DNA of 64,000 nt from Epichloe hybrida (GCA_019022495.1 JAFEKR010000010.1:1302001-1366000), one strand, 5' to 3'. Counted from the first letter of the stretch, positions 48,214-60,054 are shown. Numbers and translations: made by a program. Notes: generated by a model not told the origin, from the letters alone.

Positions 48214-51200
48214 TCAGGCAGTCAACAATGGGGACGCTACATACATGTTCATAAAACCCTTCTTCAGCCTATCTGGAATTCCAGCAATGCTCTCCAGCCC
48301 ACTCTCACTAAATCTCAAGCTCTGGGCCAAGGCGCTCACGAATCTTTGTTGGCCCTTTTCCTCTAGCACAGGATTTGCCCAGGCCTCATGAACGTCTTCA
48401 TATCGCTTGCTGACATCATCATTCGGCTTGACTGGAGCCCATGCATCCTCAGCAGTGACCATGGCGGGGAACGGCCGCTCTGCAGTCAGCTCTTGGAGGT
48501 CTGCATCCGCAACCTTGTAGGCTGGGAATGGGTCAGGAGACATGGTTGGCTTGGGCGCAGTGACTCGTACGCCTGCCATGAGATCAAGGCTACCGTCATT
48601 TGCGTTGAGCAGATCACTGACATTGTTTCCGCTCTGACGTGGATCAGTTCGTCGGTCATCTGGGATGGGTTAGCTGGTTCGGACGAGTTCGGCGATAGCA
48701 GACCAGAACTGAGTCTTCTCAAATACAAGAGAAGAGGAGAAAGAAAAAAACCGACGCGCAAGACTTACACCTTCCCCACAGAGCACTTGGGAGCATCTGT
48801 TTATATCTCTCAAATTGCCAATCTGCCTCAGGATTGCTTCCGTCCTCACGTTTTACCTGAATCTGCAGGATCGAAGTCATGGACCTCGTCAGCTTCATCG
48901 GCTTGCTGAAAACGTCATTGTATTGAAGGATTTGAGCACCACTATCGCTTGTCTTGACAGCATTTATGGCCATCTTGCATTCTACAACAAAGACGAATGT
49001 GCCAGCTCGGACAGTCCATGGGTCTGCCTGTCCCCGCTCTGGTTTGTCATTAGGGTTCAACAATCCAGACTCGGCAAGGAAGTTGTGTGCTTCGTTCTTG
49101 GGTCTCGTCAATCTCGACGCTGCAATGGATTGCTGTTCGCTCTCCATGCTCTTTCCTGTGGTCAAGGCTTTCGCCGACGCAAAGGAAGATGCAGGCGAAT
49201 CCTGAAGAACAAGTTCGTAGAAATCCGACAGGCTGACGTTTTCGTCCTTGGAAATGTAATCGCCAAAATTGATATCGAAAGCGACAATCCAGAAGTCGAC
49301 GTGAACACGGCCAGCAACAGGAGGGCCCCAAAGGTAAAGCTCGGCACCAATCTGGACCGAAATGCGGATATGGATGAACCAGAAGTCGATGCTGAATCCC
49401 ACGCCGACGGAAACTCCAGCTGACATGTCAAAGTAGAACGGTCTGTAGTTGATGAGGAAATCGGCAAAGGCATCGAACCAAGCGGAGAGTGGTCCCGCCT
49501 TGAACGCAGCACGGAGGCGCCCTCCAGCCATGCATGCCTTGGGCGTGATGGCAAAATATGCTTCTCCAGAGATTGACAAGCCGCCACCCACGTCCCAGCT
49601 GATACCCAGCCGAGGGGGGTTGGGGTAGCCATCGGGTACGCGGAAAGCTTGGTGGTAGCCGCCCAGAGTAAAAACAAAGTCTCCAATCCTGGCTTCATCG
49701 GCAAGAGGCGCATCGAACCAGTAGCAGAGAGCACAACCACCGGTGAGATGGCAATTAGGACTGAGGATGTACGAGCGGGGCGATAGCTGACTCTCGATTT
49801 TGAGGAAGCCATAGTCAAAGTCCAGGACGGCCGCGATACCCAGTTCAGCATGGGCCAGCTTGAGTCGCGATTTGGCCGACGGAATGTCACAAACCGCTGC
49901 AGCAAAGATGCCCAGCTTCACCGAGTTACCAAACTGGACTGCAACCACTGCGTCGATGCTTAGCATACGGAACGCAGAGAGCCTCATGCCAATTGCGCCC
50001 CAGTACGTGCTATCAAGTGGCTGGAACCATCCACCGGCCGAGGGGTCGACGAGCTCTAGAAGTACTTCTTGCGCATTGTCGTTGCCGCTGAGTCGACTGC
50101 TATTGATGAAGGGGAATTCGGATACCTGATCTATCGAGGGTAGGCGCACACTGCTGTTGTAGCCAAAGCCACCGCAAATTCCACTGATTTCAGCAAATCC
50201 AAGCGTCATGAGCGGGCCGTTGAGTTTTGCGAAGACGAACACGCTCTGGAAGCTATTGCTGCTGTTCTTGAGAGTGACGACACCGTAGAAGCCGGCTGCT
50301 TGGAACTGATAAGGGCGGAAGCCGATGATCAACCCACCAGCATAGTAATCCATGGCGCCGTCATTGCCGTGGACAATGATACCAGCGATGGTCAATGGAG
50401 ATCTATCAAAGGATGCTGCCAAGCCGTCGATGTTGACACTAATCATTGGCAGCTTGTCCAGTGTCTCGATTTCAGCGTTGAGACTAAAGCCGAGAAGAGA
50501 GAATCCAATCGGGCCAAGCTGGAAGGTCGCGTCAAAGACGATTGACAATTTCTTATCCTTGTACTTGAGACCGACGTTGCTAATCGCCAGCGGGCCTGCG
50601 ACCTTTTTGTATGGCGCTTGAGCACTAGGACCTCCATCGTCCATTTCATCCTCGGTGTGTCTTCTGCCCTCTCGCACACCAGAGGCAGGATCCATCAGCG
50701 CTTGAGAGGAAGAAGGCTGAGGTTTCATGAAGCTGTAGTTAAGCAGACACATGGACTGACCCGTGGCGTTGCGAATGATGACGGCGAAGTGACATCCAGA
50801 TGGCAGCAGAAGGTCTGACGGCTTCGCTTGGTCAGGCTTGATTTTATCAGCAACAACCAACGGATTGTCTCCCAAGCCGCTGTTGAATTGAGCAATATCC
50901 TCCCGGGTAAGCCCTGTAAGCTGTCCGGGGGCTCTTGGCGGTTTGGGATCTTGGGCAAAGAGGAAGTAGAGCTCATCAAGTGGCTGGGTCAACGTGCCAA
51001 TGAGAGGGATGTCAAGTTCCATGGCGCCGAATCCGTTGATGGCTGCTTTCAATAGCCTTTTTGAAGGATCCTTCGGCCCCCACGTGGTGCTGTGGAGCTG
51101 GGAGAACAGTATTTGGAGATGTCCGATATTGAGTTGCGCGAGGAATTGGAATGAATCGATTTTATCAGCGTTCACCGTTGTCGTCTCCTTCTGGATATCG

Positions 51201-53347
51201 ATGCGGAACGCGTCCTTGTTGTCACCAACCAGCACGGTGTTGTATACGAAATCTGGTACCCTAAACTCAGAACCAAGCATCTCTGTGAAGATGTCTCCGA
51301 TCATGGCATCCTTATTTTCTGGATTGAGCGCCGCCGAGAACACAAAACCGCTAGAGTTGTACGTGAAGTCAAGGTTCAATCTCAACTCTGCAATGATCAA
51401 GTCGCCAGAGATAGCGAAGCTGCTCCCCACAGTTGTGGAACTAGTACCGCTTTGTGGTCTCTCATATGCGTACTCAACACTCAAGGTGTTGATGGCAATG
51501 GATTTGATCAGCGGCCCAATGTGGTCTTTTGCATCTTCGTCGAAGAACTCGGCTAGTACGGCTGCATACAGTCCATTGATGGAGGCCTTGAGCTCCCAAG
51601 TTTGATGAGTTGAAGCATAGCTGAGAGATCCAAAAAAGGCTGCTGGCATATTGAACTCAGAATCCTCTGGAGGATCGATCATGACGGATATTCCAACGTC
51701 AAAGATGAAGGCCGAGCTTCTACCCCAGTTGAAAGAGGCAGAGAGAATGACGACGCCCAGATAAGGTTGAGGAGCAGAGCCCGGAGATGGATGCTCAGCG
51801 GTAGCCACACACCGAAGGGAAAATGATTCTTGCGATAAGTGAATGGATGCAACTGTTATCTTAGAAGGCAAGGTGTCGGGGATGCTGACCACCTTCTGGC
51901 CAGGGATTAGAGTGGCAATATCGATAGACGGCGCAGGCGAAGTAGTCACAGGCTTCAAAATAGCCCACTTCTCTCCACTCGGTTCCAAATCCAGATCATC
52001 GGACGTGCTGAAATCTGGAGGATGGCTTCCATCAGTAAAAGTCACAGAGCATCAAATGGTTTATCACTTGCCGTTCCACAATTCTCCACTGAGAGTACCG
52101 TAAGTGCCGATAGACCGATCCCAATGATACGAGATCAAGAAAACAGGAGTATCGGTGCTTTCCCCTCGGCCAAAACTCGCAGAAACCTCGATGTCGAAAG
52201 AAAAGTAGCCGAGTTTGGGATTCTGAGTGCCTTTTCTTATGTCGAGCCCGACACGCAGTCTCCGTAACGTTGCCCCGGACAGAACCTTGGTTCCATCTTC
52301 CTCCTTGTTTAAAAGTTCTTCAACAACCGTCTCAACATCATCATCTTCTGCAAGGTCGGCCAACCATCTGAGTATTCCTGTAAGCGGATCTGGGGAGAGG
52401 AACATGAAGGTAAAGTCGATGGTTGAGATGGAGAATTCAACGCCGGCGAGCATTGACACTTTACTTCCAGCGCCATTGACGGAGCATTCAATGCTGAACG
52501 CTACTTCACCGTCAGAAAGAGGCTTCTCGCCATTTTCTGTCAAGGCCAACAGCATCGTACTCTTGTATACGACATCTGCGCTGTCAATCACCAGACCTTT
52601 CAGGGCAATCGAGAACAGATCCTGCAAGGCCTCAAACTGCGACAGCTGGAACTGTAGGCGAATCTCAAGCCGCTTATTCGCTGATGGGACGAACCACAAA
52701 GCGTTCCTCCTGGGCGGGGCATCAGCGTCCGGCTTCTTGAGCGTCACCTCAAGGTTGAGGATCGCATCTGGAATATATTCAGTCATTCCGCTTCGATGAG
52801 CGTTCTCGAAGACTTCTTTGACTTTGACTCCCCTGATGTCTTCCATCTCCACGAAGTCAAGACCACAGGTCAACATGTTGCCAGTTGGGTCAATGCCAGG
52901 CGATTGGATTCGGGATCCTGTCTCATCGCCGCCCACAAGACCAGTGGAACCGAATGTGAAGAGCAAGACATCACTAGCAGAGCTGAAGACGAGCGGCCAA
53001 GGTTGAGACAGCGTGAACTCAAAGCTTTCAATGTTCTTTGCCGGTGAATCGTCGACGGTAAGAAAGCCAGTGGCATCATCGTCAAGGTTCTGGAACCATT
53101 TTAGGGTTTCATCAGAAGCATCGAAACTGGCTGTTGGGTCTGGCGTGGTTGATAAGGTAATGACTTTGTCAGAATTCAGGCCTGCCACGAACTTATCCAC
53201 GAGGCTGTCGGGCGACAAAACTCCAACATTTTCGCTAGGACTTTTGCCTGAAGAGCTAGCATAGATGCTATAAGTTGTCGCGCCCGTTGCTACCAAGGAA
53301 CTGTTCGTGGGTTCATCGCGCCCAGGGGAGTCTGAGGCCACGGTCAT
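48214..53347 (-). CDS. DUF6603 domain giant protein, about 1660 aa, three exons
   Basis: Model: exon 1 53,347-52,068; intron 52,067-52,026 (42 bp, GTGATA donor, least certain); exon 2 52,025-48,769; intron 48,768-48,660 (109 bp, GTAAGT donor, CTAAC branch, CAG acceptor); exon 3 48,659-48,214. Phases fit and the total is 1,660 codons plus stop. Start MTVASDSPGR has A at -3. DUF6603 hallmarks: GICGGFGYNSSVRLPSIDQV near residues 1035-1055; ISGEAYFAITPKACMAGGRL, AWFDAFADFLINYRPFYFD and IQIGAELYLWGPP-like segments within 1235-1340; and ALWGR joined to the exon 3 motif SGNNVSDLLNANDGSL. Alternating hydrophobic strands suggest a long beta-rich scaffold. No signal peptide or membrane segment is obvious. 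Divergent from the 1403-aa gene across 783 bp. The family is known mainly from bacteria and some fungi; function unknown. Confidence 0.85.
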
Positions 53348-54130
53348 TTTGAGCCGAATAATTGATGTTGAAATGATGAGAGGGCGAATAAGTAGGATAT
53401 ATATGGGCAAGGGGAAAAACTGAGACTGTTTTCACGGTTCAGTGTTGGGGACCGTGATAGACCCTGAACAACATCTTCTTGAATAACTCGTTCTAGCAAA
53501 CAACCCACCTGGAGTATTGCTATCAGAGCTCTCCGTTAGATGCATGCGCATCAATCGTTCTAAAGGCTATGGAGGGTGTGGGCAGAGTACGGGCTGTCCC
53601 GTTGTATCTTCTTCATGTGCATATTGCATGTGCTTTGCAGCTTCATGCATGTCCCCCCCCCTCCTCCCCCCAGACAATATATGACGCTGAAAGTGCCTTC
53701 ACATCCCATGCATACCGTTGTAGTAACCCGAACATGCCGATCATCACACAAGGACTGCAGGTAAAACTAGTAGATCCACCAACTTGCACTCGCATCATGC
53801 GAGCCGCGCAGTATTGGCTTGCGACGAAAAGACGAAAAGAGGCGGAGGAAAGATGAGATACCGAAGTCGGTGTGAGAAAACAACGTAGGATCTGAATAGA
53901 CATGTGGATCCAAGATTTCAGTGCCCACGAGATTAACTGCCGCTTTGCTGTGCCAGGCAGGAAAGGTAATTTGAGCCGACTTGTGGTTCATCATTCTCCC
54001 AGTCTCAGCATACTTGGACAAGGTCTTCAACATACCGAAGGCTTGTTTCGTCAACCTTGCTCAAACTCGGTCTCCAAGGCCACATTGTGAATTTTTGACT
54101 ATCACCACAACTGACACCAAATCAACAAAC
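53348..54130. promoter_or_regulatory. Shared divergent promoter region of the two giant genes (783 bp)
   Basis: The DUF6603 start codon (53,347, minus) and the 1403-aa gene start (54,131, plus) point away from each other, so both promoters and leaders must lie here, which allows joint control. A C-rich run stands at about 53,649-53,669. No specific regulator site is recognised and no coding sequence is supported. Confidence 0.55.
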
Positions 54131-57100
54131 ATGAGTGAAGACGCTAGAATCATGGACTTTGACGTCGCTCTGGTGCCCATGCAATTAGATGCATTCGTGC
54201 TGAATCCAGCTGTATGCGGAACGGGCCAAGAGAAAGACACGACTGCGCGTATCTGTCCCATCACTCAACCCAACTATACATTCCTGAGACTCGATAGCTT
54301 CCTGCTTCAGAACGATGTTCAGAATCACGTCGCCCTGCACAACACTGCGCCGGCGTCCATCAACTCACGCTTGACTGACCTAGGCGGTCGTCCAAAGCCC
54401 AAGCCTCTCCGCCATCGTCATGGCGTCTATATTCACTGGACGCTACCCCGTTTCTACAGATCAGGCGTCTCTGCAAGTGATTCTGTGCCAGAGTTCAGGA
54501 AAATGGCGGAGAGATTGCGACGTGGACTAGATGCGACATCCGCTGCGGCAGGTGACAACTCTACTCATAATACACCGGATTTTCTGCAGCCACCAACACG
54601 CTGGATTGTCATAAGAAAGCTCGAACTTGATAGCATTCAGCCATCGAGTGCAAAGGACGCTTTCAAAGACAGAGAGTATGAGGCGTGGGTGGTTGAGAGC
54701 GACTACGTCTGGTCCCTGGAAGACATCCCCATCCAGGCGGATTTGCAGACGGACGTAGCGCCATTCGTGCTCGGACATGCCGGCACCGATGTAAACATCA
54801 ACGAGCAAGCTGAAGTCTTCATCGGACGCAAGACACCGCTAGCCGAGTGGACTGAGAACCAGGATCCCAGTGTTGATCCTCCAGACATCAGTCTCCTCCG
54901 AAGTGGAAACCAGCTCTTCGCCGACTTCCAGATGCACAATGCCAACGTCTTCAGTATCTTGGATAACTTCGAATACGGTGATAGCAAGGAACCCTCGTAT
55001 CTCGATTACGCCAAAGCAAGCTACTACGTTCTGGGGTGGCATTGGAAAGCCACTGTTGACCCCCTCTGGAAATCGGGTGCCAACGTTACTCATGGAGAAA
55101 GTCTGCAGTCACTCTTCATGACGCTGAAGGGTACAGACGAGGCAAACCCCGACCCATGGAAGGACCTTAAGAGTCAAATCCGTATCCTTTGTCATAGTTG
55201 CATGTACGATGTGACTTGGGACCATGAGAATAAGCCTAAAAGCGTCCCAGCTGATGGATTCAACGATCGCCTGCGTGATCAGAAGCAGGCGGCAGTCGCG
55301 GTTGGAACGACTCCAATGGATGCGCTGTTGGCGTATTGTCATGCACGCGGAGACGCCAGCGAGAATTCAGACGATGTCACCAGGTTGGAGGAAGATATCC
55401 TAGCCCTTGAATCCCTCCTTCAAGCGAGTGACGATGGCGTTGAAGGCCAGCGGGAGGCCAAAGACTCAGTATACAACTGGTCTTACTCTCGTTCTCCAGG
55501 CGGCACAAAATACTTTTTCGCTGAGTCTGACGATCAAAGCACCAACCAGCCCACGGAACCTGAGCCCGCAGCCATTCTGAGGCTCAATCAATTGAACCTC
55601 ACCCAGGCGCTGCTCGACTCGTGCAACAGAGCGATGCTCCAGTACCGCTGGGACATGTTTTCACTTTGGTGGAAATACGCCAGCGATCTAGGTCAGAGCG
55701 ATAATCAGGGAAATGCCCAAAATGAAAAGTTTAAGGCCGAAGCGGAAAGGATTTCGAGCCGTATCAGTGGACTCCAAACCCGTGTGAGGCAGCTTCAAAT
55801 GCAGGTTGGCAATCTCTTGAAACCGACCGATGGTTCGGCGAATCTCCTGGCCACCGTTGAGTCAACAAGTGAGCCTGTTTTCTACGGTGGAAATGATCCT
55901 ACCGTCCTCATTGGGGGTATCCCGTCTGGCTGGGCGCTTGATTATCTCGACAACCTCGCTATTCGGGCGCCATACCAGACCAATACAACCGATCAGGATC
56001 TACCCAGCAAGCTCAACGCACTCTCGGATTTGGTCGCGGCCAAGCTGCCTACGGTCTTGCTAACAGCCGCCAAAGCATTGCTCACCGAGTTCCACGTCCT
56101 CCGACCTGCAGGCAACGACTCCGGCACACCAGGCGAAGGGAAATTCTACCCTCAATTTCACGACCAGCTGACTACCGACCAGCGCTGGCGTGATCAGTGG
56201 GGTGACAGACAGCCATGGTTCCCTCTCTACGCGGAGTGGGAGGTGGAATACACCCATGTTCCGTTTGAGTTCTGGAAACTGGATGAACACACTGCCCGTC
56301 ACTCCGAGAACAAGCAGGTCAGATATGGAATCACTGTGCCATCTACTAATGGAGAGACACCTCCGCCACTGTGGGATGCTCTTTCCAGATGGCAAGGCGA
56401 TAAAAACCCAGATATTCGCGTCTTGTCTGGGCGGGTCCTGATTCTGCCTCAGCCCAGCTTTGCTTTGGGTGCCAAGATCAAGCAGCTGTTCCAGAACACG
56501 CCGCCCAGTATCCTCGACAACTACCTACCAAAAGAGGATCGTGACAAATTGCTTGCAAATATCAGCGAACTATCATATCTGTCGTCACCACTATCCGGTT
56601 TTGCTAGCGGCCTCGCCACTCAAGCAGAGGGCAGTCATCTCAAGCCCGAAAACAAAGTCGTCGGCCCTGATGGAGAGTCAAGCTATGTTATCAACGCAGC
56701 AGCCTTCAACCAAGCCGGATTGACCGAAGATAATCTGAAGCTCATCAATGGCAACTCGGCCTTGACCCCGTACGCCGCATTGGTCAACTTCACCGACAGT
56801 GAGCACTGTCCCTTCAAGCCTGTGACACACGGTCAATTCAGGTTCCGCAAGTTCAACGTAATCGACAAGTTTGGACAGTCTCTCATGGCCATTGACCAGA
56901 AACCGCGTGTAGAAGGGCCACCGCCTATCTATCCCTGCATAAGCAACTTCTATGCGCCGCAGGAGGTCACCCTGGATGACAAGAAGTACGCCAATACGGT
57001 GATCCAGGACAAGTCGGAGCAGTGCGAGTTCCTTCAGTTGCCTCCGCAAATGAATCAACCGGCGCGAATTAATGCAAAGTTCGTCAGACGCATTGCTGAT

Positions 57101-58342
57101 GATCCAAGTGGTAGCTCCCAGGGCCCTGCAACGTGGCGCCCTGTCACAGAATGGGAATCGCCAATATGGGGATGGGTCATCACCAACTATGCCGACTACG
57201 GTATACAATTTTTCCTCCCTGACGGTACCTTTTACCGTGAGGTTCGCGTCGGCGGTCCTCTGGGAAGTCTCCAGTCACCCAAGTGGCTACCTTTTAGCCC
57301 TGACCCAGATGCACAGCCCACTCCTGATACACGAGAGCTTGATGCCCTCATCTCCAAATTGGCTGATCCGAAATACCTCCTCGGGTTCTGGGGTATGATA
57401 ACGGCGGCACAACAGAAACTGCCTCCAGCTCCTGATGCCTACGCGCAGTTCCTCAACTCCATCGTAGGCAAGCCACTCGCGCTCGTCAATACTGGCTGGT
57501 CTGTCGAGCTGAGTGGACCGCCTCTTGAGATACAAAGCACCCAGAGCAAGGTGGTAGATCCCGAGCGCACGCTGTTGAAGCCATCGGACCCTGATAACAA
57601 GACTCCGTATTATGAGCTTCAATTAAGGCTCGGAAATGAAGAGGCAGGCTACGATGGACTCGTTGGTTACTTTGACACAACGACTCCTGGGTCTGATGAG
57701 TTAAACTATGATAAGATCAAGACGTTCTTCCTCCCAGATGGCGGACCCACGGGGCCATTGATCGGCCTTGATACTGAGCAGTATCCAAGGTTCAACCCAT
57801 TCTGGCAGCCTCCATTCTCTGAAGCTTCACCCGCCATTGAACCTTCTGCCTTTGAGGATCAACGCAACGCCCGCATGTCAATCTTCGGCGCTATACTGGA
57901 TCCTTTCACACCCGTCCACGCATATTCGTCGTTCTTGCCAGCGGCGGAGTTGCTCTTGCCGCCGTGGACCTGGCAAAAGGCTATGGACACCATGACAGCG
58001 TTCTTCCACGCCGGGCCCTTGACCATGCCCATCGACGATGTCCCTGGATACCTCGAAACAGAGAAGCTGACCAGCAAGAACGCTCGCCAAGTTCCGAAGC
58101 GCAACTTGCTGCTCCCTTCCCTCGGTGGTGGGGACTGGAGTTGGTTTCAGCCGTACGCTGAGGCGCAGTCTGCGCGGGGGACGACGGAGGGGGGGGATGA
58201 TAATTCTGAGGCTGTTTTCAACGCGTTTGGTATTGAGAATAAGGGTGATTTGCTGACGCCTGCGTTCCAAGATGGACCGTACGCTGCTATTGAGGGGTTC
58301 CTGCAGTTGAGAAACCCAATCATGGCGCCAGCCAAGCCTTAG
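54131..58342 (+). CDS. Giant single-exon protein of unknown function, 1403 aa
   Basis: One frame of 1,404 codons without introns. The frame extends 50 codons further upstream, but ATG 54,131 (AAACATGAG, A at -3) starts MSEDARIMDFDVALVPMQ and fits best. Recognisable blocks: VYIHWTLPRFYRSG near residue 100-115, PPTRWIVIRKL near 153, AWVVESDYVWS near 185, a probable coiled coil at about 527-560 (FKAEAERISSRISGLQTRVR), GLVGYFDTTTPG near 1175, PVHAYSSFLPAAELLLPP near 1260, and LLLPSLGGGDWSWFQPY close to the end. No signal peptide or membrane segment. From memory, the HWTLP/PTRWIVIR start and the VHA...LP...GGxWSW end recur in large uncharacterised bacterial proteins; this needs a search. Paired head-to-head with the DUF6603 gene, so a common process is likely. 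Function unknown. Confidence 0.88.
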   Translation: MSEDARIMDFDVALVPMQLDAFVLNPAVCGTGQEKDTTARICPITQPNYTFLRLDSFLLQNDVQNHVALHNTAPASINSRLTDLGGRPKPKPLRHRHGVYIHWTLPRFYRSGVSASDSVPEFRKMAERLRRGLDATSAAAGDNSTHNTPDFLQPPTRWIVIRKLELDSIQPSSAKDAFKDREYEAWVVESDYVWSLEDIPIQADLQTDVAPFVLGHAGTDVNINEQAEVFIGRKTPLAEWTENQDPSVDPPDISLLRSGNQLFADFQMHNANVFSILDNFEYGDSKEPSYLDYAKASYYVLGWHWKATVDPLWKSGANVTHGESLQSLFMTLKGTDEANPDPWKDLKSQIRILCHSCMYDVTWDHENKPKSVPADGFNDRLRDQKQAAVAVGTTPMDALLAYCHARGDASENSDDVTRLEEDILALESLLQASDDGVEGQREAKDSVYNWSYSRSPGGTKYFFAESDDQSTNQPTEPEPAAILRLNQLNLTQALLDSCNRAMLQYRWDMFSLWWKYASDLGQSDNQGNAQNEKFKAEAERISSRISGLQTRVRQLQMQVGNLLKPTDGSANLLATVESTSEPVFYGGNDPTVLIGGIPSGWALDYLDNLAIRAPYQTNTTDQDLPSKLNALSDLVAAKLPTVLLTAAKALLTEFHVLRPAGNDSGTPGEGKFYPQFHDQLTTDQRWRDQWGDRQPWFPLYAEWEVEYTHVPFEFWKLDEHTARHSENKQVRYGITVPSTNGETPPPLWDALSRWQGDKNPDIRVLSGRVLILPQPSFALGAKIKQLFQNTPPSILDNYLPKEDRDKLLANISELSYLSSPLSGFASGLATQAEGSHLKPENKVVGPDGESSYVINAAAFNQAGLTEDNLKLINGNSALTPYAALVNFTDSEHCPFKPVTHGQFRFRKFNVIDKFGQSLMAIDQKPRVEGPPPIYPCISNFYAPQEVTLDDKKYANTVIQDKSEQCEFLQLPPQMNQPARINAKFVRRIADDPSGSSQGPATWRPVTEWESPIWGWVITNYADYGIQFFLPDGTFYREVRVGGPLGSLQSPKWLPFSPDPDAQPTPDTRELDALISKLADPKYLLGFWGMITAAQQKLPPAPDAYAQFLNSIVGKPLALVNTGWSVELSGPPLEIQSTQSKVVDPERTLLKPSDPDNKTPYYELQLRLGNEEAGYDGLVGYFDTTTPGSDELNYDKIKTFFLPDGGPTGPLIGLDTEQYPRFNPFWQPPFSEASPAIEPSAFEDQRNARMSIFGAILDPFTPVHAYSSFLPAAELLLPPWTWQKAMDTMTAFFHAGPLTMPIDDVPGYLETEKLTSKNARQVPKRNLLLPSLGGGDWSWFQPYAEAQSARGTTEGGDDNSEAVFNAFGIENKGDLLTPAFQDGPYAAIEGFLQLRNPIMAPAKP

Positions 58343-58535
58343 GATGACTGCTTGTCTTCTGGTTCTTGTAGTGCGTTTACTTGGGATCAATATAGGCCTT
58401 TCATCGCATAAGAATGGTTGAACACAGTGGTACTTAAATATAGTTCTTTATGTAGCGGATATTTTAACTCTGTTGTGGGAGACCATAACGTCCTGTTTGC
58501 TTTTTCACTGTTAGACCTGTCAGTCCTCATGTGAA

Positions 58536-59574
58536 CTATTTGATCTCGTCCATGTGATGCACCAAGTAAACATCCTCCGCCTCGTCCTTATGTCTCGCCG
58601 CATAGAACAAATGATTAATGCCATTAGCCCTCACCACAGTCAGCTGGCTATCCTGAGCAATGGGATGACTATCAATAGGGGTAGAGGCGCCCCAGTTATT
58701 GTTAGTCTTAATAGTGCGTCGAATACCTCCACTAACGCCTCTCCCACAGTAGTAAAGAAAGACGGTACCAGCGTCGAATGCGACGGCCACTGAAGTATTG
58801 CGCTGCATATCTCCCGTTCCGGCTATTGGCCTACCATCTACAAATTGAAAAGAAATAATGGTCAGATGTTGATTGAAGGATTGAAGTTTCGACAAGGTGT
58901 ACTCACTTGTTTTATCATCGACAACATACTCCATGAGTGAACTTCCCTCGTAGATGACACTTCGCTTCCCAGTTATGGTGTCATACCAAGCAGCTGCGAA
59001 GGAGTTGATCCATAAGTCGTGGGTAAATATAAGCGAAGTGATCTGTAAGGTTTCAAGGTTCAATTCCCAAAGCTGCCTGCTGCGGTCGCCTATATTCCTG
59101 GTAAACTTTATTAGCTGCTTTGCACTGCATAAAGCATACACAACTTCTTGCCAGCCCATATTCTGAGGGTGGATGGGCTACTTACTTGCTGAAATAGACC
59201 CAGGCATTATCATCACTGGTACATGAGGCGAGCGTGGTGTTGCCGATTTCTATATCCTCTCGGTGCTTCTGATATGATGGAGAAACCTCAGATAGAGTGT
59301 ACTTATCACGTTCGGTGACCTTTAACGGGTTTGCTGTTGTAAGAGCAAAGACCCTTTCTACACCTCGGAAGTTCACACTCGCCATCTGGGATGGGTTGAG
59401 GATGTATTGGTCATTGCCGACTTCCTGGGGAGTCTGTATCGAGACCTCAGGATCTTCATCTTTCGTGCCCGACGATAGCGCAAGACCGAGCTGAGCTTTT
59501 CCGGTATTGTAGAACAGCTTGATGACTTTGTCGCCGGGGGTGGTTTTGTCGATGATAGCTGTGATGGGAGCCAT
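58536..59574 (-). CDS. Beta-propeller / fucose-lectin-like protein, 293 aa, three exons
   Basis: Model: exon 1 59,574-59,186; intron 59,185-59,098 (88 bp, GTAAGT, CTAAT branch, CAG); exon 2 59,097-58,907; intron 58,906-58,838 (69 bp, GTGAGT donor, CTGAC branch, TAG acceptor); exon 3 58,837-58,536. Total 882 nt, phases consistent. The 69-bp intron is a multiple of three and has no stop, so it could be mistaken for coding; its consensus is excellent. Start ACCATGG (59,574) is preferred over an upstream ATG at 59,676. The protein opens MAPITAIIDKTTPGDKVIKLFYN and shows repeated short blade-like segments (VIKLFYN, RVFALTTA, AWVYFSK, SVIYEG, VFLYYCG, HLFYAAR), the pattern of fungal fucose-specific-lectin-type propellers. 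No signal peptide. Sugar binding is inference. It lies between the two plus-strand giant genes, tail to tail with the first (193 bp). Confidence 0.78.
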
Positions 59575-59819
59575 GGTCGACTTGATGGCCAATTTTGTTG
59601 TCTCTCTAGCTAGGAAAGCTTCTAGTTCAAGGAAGACGGACTCATGAAGCTTCCCGTCAATTGAGGAGTCCAACAACCCCCTTTATCTTTCCTCCTTTCT
59701 CTTTCCTCTTCCCTCCAAGTACGATCTCCCTTCCCTATTCTTTCGTTATCACACTGATATATGTTTCACCGCGCAGGGTAATTACTTGACTTGATTGCAT
59801 ATCAGATCATATCTCCTTG

Positions 59820-60054
59820 GCCTCTGTCCACCTTGTGGAGTCACGTTAAATAGGGTCTGTATCTAATTAGATAGAAGTGGATTAGAGGTATATTTGCTTA
59901 TATTTAAATAGGCTAATGATAAATATTGCTAATTTTCCTTGTATAAGTTACTGCACTATATGTACTTTCGCGTACTTACGCGGTCACTAACCTTGTGGCA
60001 GGGGCCCTGTGGGGGCCTGTGGGGGCCCCACCGACCCACAAGGTGGACAGAGGC
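59820..60054. mobile_element. Candidate MITE with 19-bp perfect terminal inverted repeats
   Basis: GCCTCTGTCCACCTTGTGG at 59,820-59,838 is exactly inverted at 60,036-60,054. The interior has an AT-rich, RIP-like half and a G-rich half (GGGGCCCTGTGGGGGCC). I found no matching target duplication, so it could also be a fold-back remnant of a larger element. Confidence 0.5.

Noticed and set aside
53981..54130. Upstream in-frame start at 53,981 for the 1403-aa protein
   Set aside because: The 50 extra residues look like untranslated leader, and ATG 54,131 has better context and begins the structured-looking part.
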